Shown: positions 63,972 through 64,000 of the stretch, in pieces | Numbering within the stretch: position 1 is the first letter of the stretch | Layout of the letters: every line of letters starts with the position of its first letter | From: Massilia sp. KIM | GTDB lineage: Bacteria; Pseudomonadota; Gammaproteobacteria; Burkholderiales; Burkholderiaceae_D | Direction: 5' to 3' | DNA length: 64,000 bases | NCBI RefSeq assembly: GCF_002007115.1 | Contig: NZ_MVAD01000002.1 | Span: forward strand, 806,001 to 870,000 | Notes under the pieces: model-generated | What the model was told of the DNA's origin: nothing | Seen by the model: the letters and a program-made list of their open reading frames with translations, nothing else | Databases searched by the model: none | Program-made: the position numbers and the translations under genes

Positions 63972-64000
63972 ATGAGCCGGGAGGGCGAGTCGAGCGTCAT

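Overview
The window is chromosomal DNA from a GC-rich betaproteobacterium, most likely Oxalobacteraceae of the Massilia/Telluria type. This rests on a family-level reading of the gene content (holC next to an M3 peptidase and folD, aceE-aceF-lpdA with a lipoyl domain on the E3 subunit, cysT-cysW-cysA-cysB, a phasin, an aat-bpt pair with a NUDIX gene and pyrD) and on dense palindromic repeats of the GTCATCCCCGC / GGATCCAAGTT type. No marker gene fixes the genus.

Layout. 1-1387: 5' part of an NHL-repeat protein that seems to run into an M23-type peptidase domain. 1388-2108: repeat-only block with two minisatellites. 2109-5971 (minus): folD, prlC, holC and a small companion gene. 6197-12744: pyruvate dehydrogenase complex (aceE, aceF, lpdA) with promoter and terminator. 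12745-13767: small unknown genes. 13842-18839: tetR-type repressor and a divergent EmrA/EmrB/outer-membrane-factor efflux operon, with two matching operator-like sites flanking the promoter. 19005-25408: M49-type peptidase, chemotaxis receptor, HExxH exported protein, cysteine-repeat BON protein, HDOD protein. 25415-29316: MFS transporter, YigZ protein and two identical tRNA-Lys genes enclosing a membrane protein, a CHAP-like amidase candidate and a degenerate gene-free stretch. 29377-36752: type IV pilus/T2SS ATPase, spermidine-synthase-like enzyme, glycine-zipper protein, barstar-like protein, purN, RsmB-family methyltransferase, MscS channel. 36845-41622: desaturase, DUF418 protein, rpmB-rpmG, radC, fkpB. 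41629-46551: ispH and the livHMGF branched-chain amino acid ABC transporter without a binding protein. 46778-53625: MpaB-like protein, phasin, DMT exporter, nitroreductase, PBP7-like protein, IclR regulator, DgkA, 1-Cys peroxiredoxin. 53988-58655: TauE/SafE permease and the sulfate ABC operon cysT-cysW-cysA with cysB, also without a binding protein. 58847-63129 (minus): NUDIX, aat, bpt, pyrD, aldo/keto reductase. 63313-63971: tRNA-fMet and a Tdi1/DUF1851-like immunity candidate.

Most of the window is core metabolism and envelope function. The least ordinary parts are the REP-type repeats (including an apparent expansion of the REP end into a 14-copy array), the segment between the duplicated tRNA-Lys genes, orphan toxin/immunity-like genes (barstar-like, CHAP-like, Tdi1-like), the twin-operator efflux control region, tandem terminators before livH, and two genes whose -10 element sits about 7 nt before the start codon (possible leaderless mRNAs). 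I did not find a convincing multi-gene novel defence or biosynthetic system.
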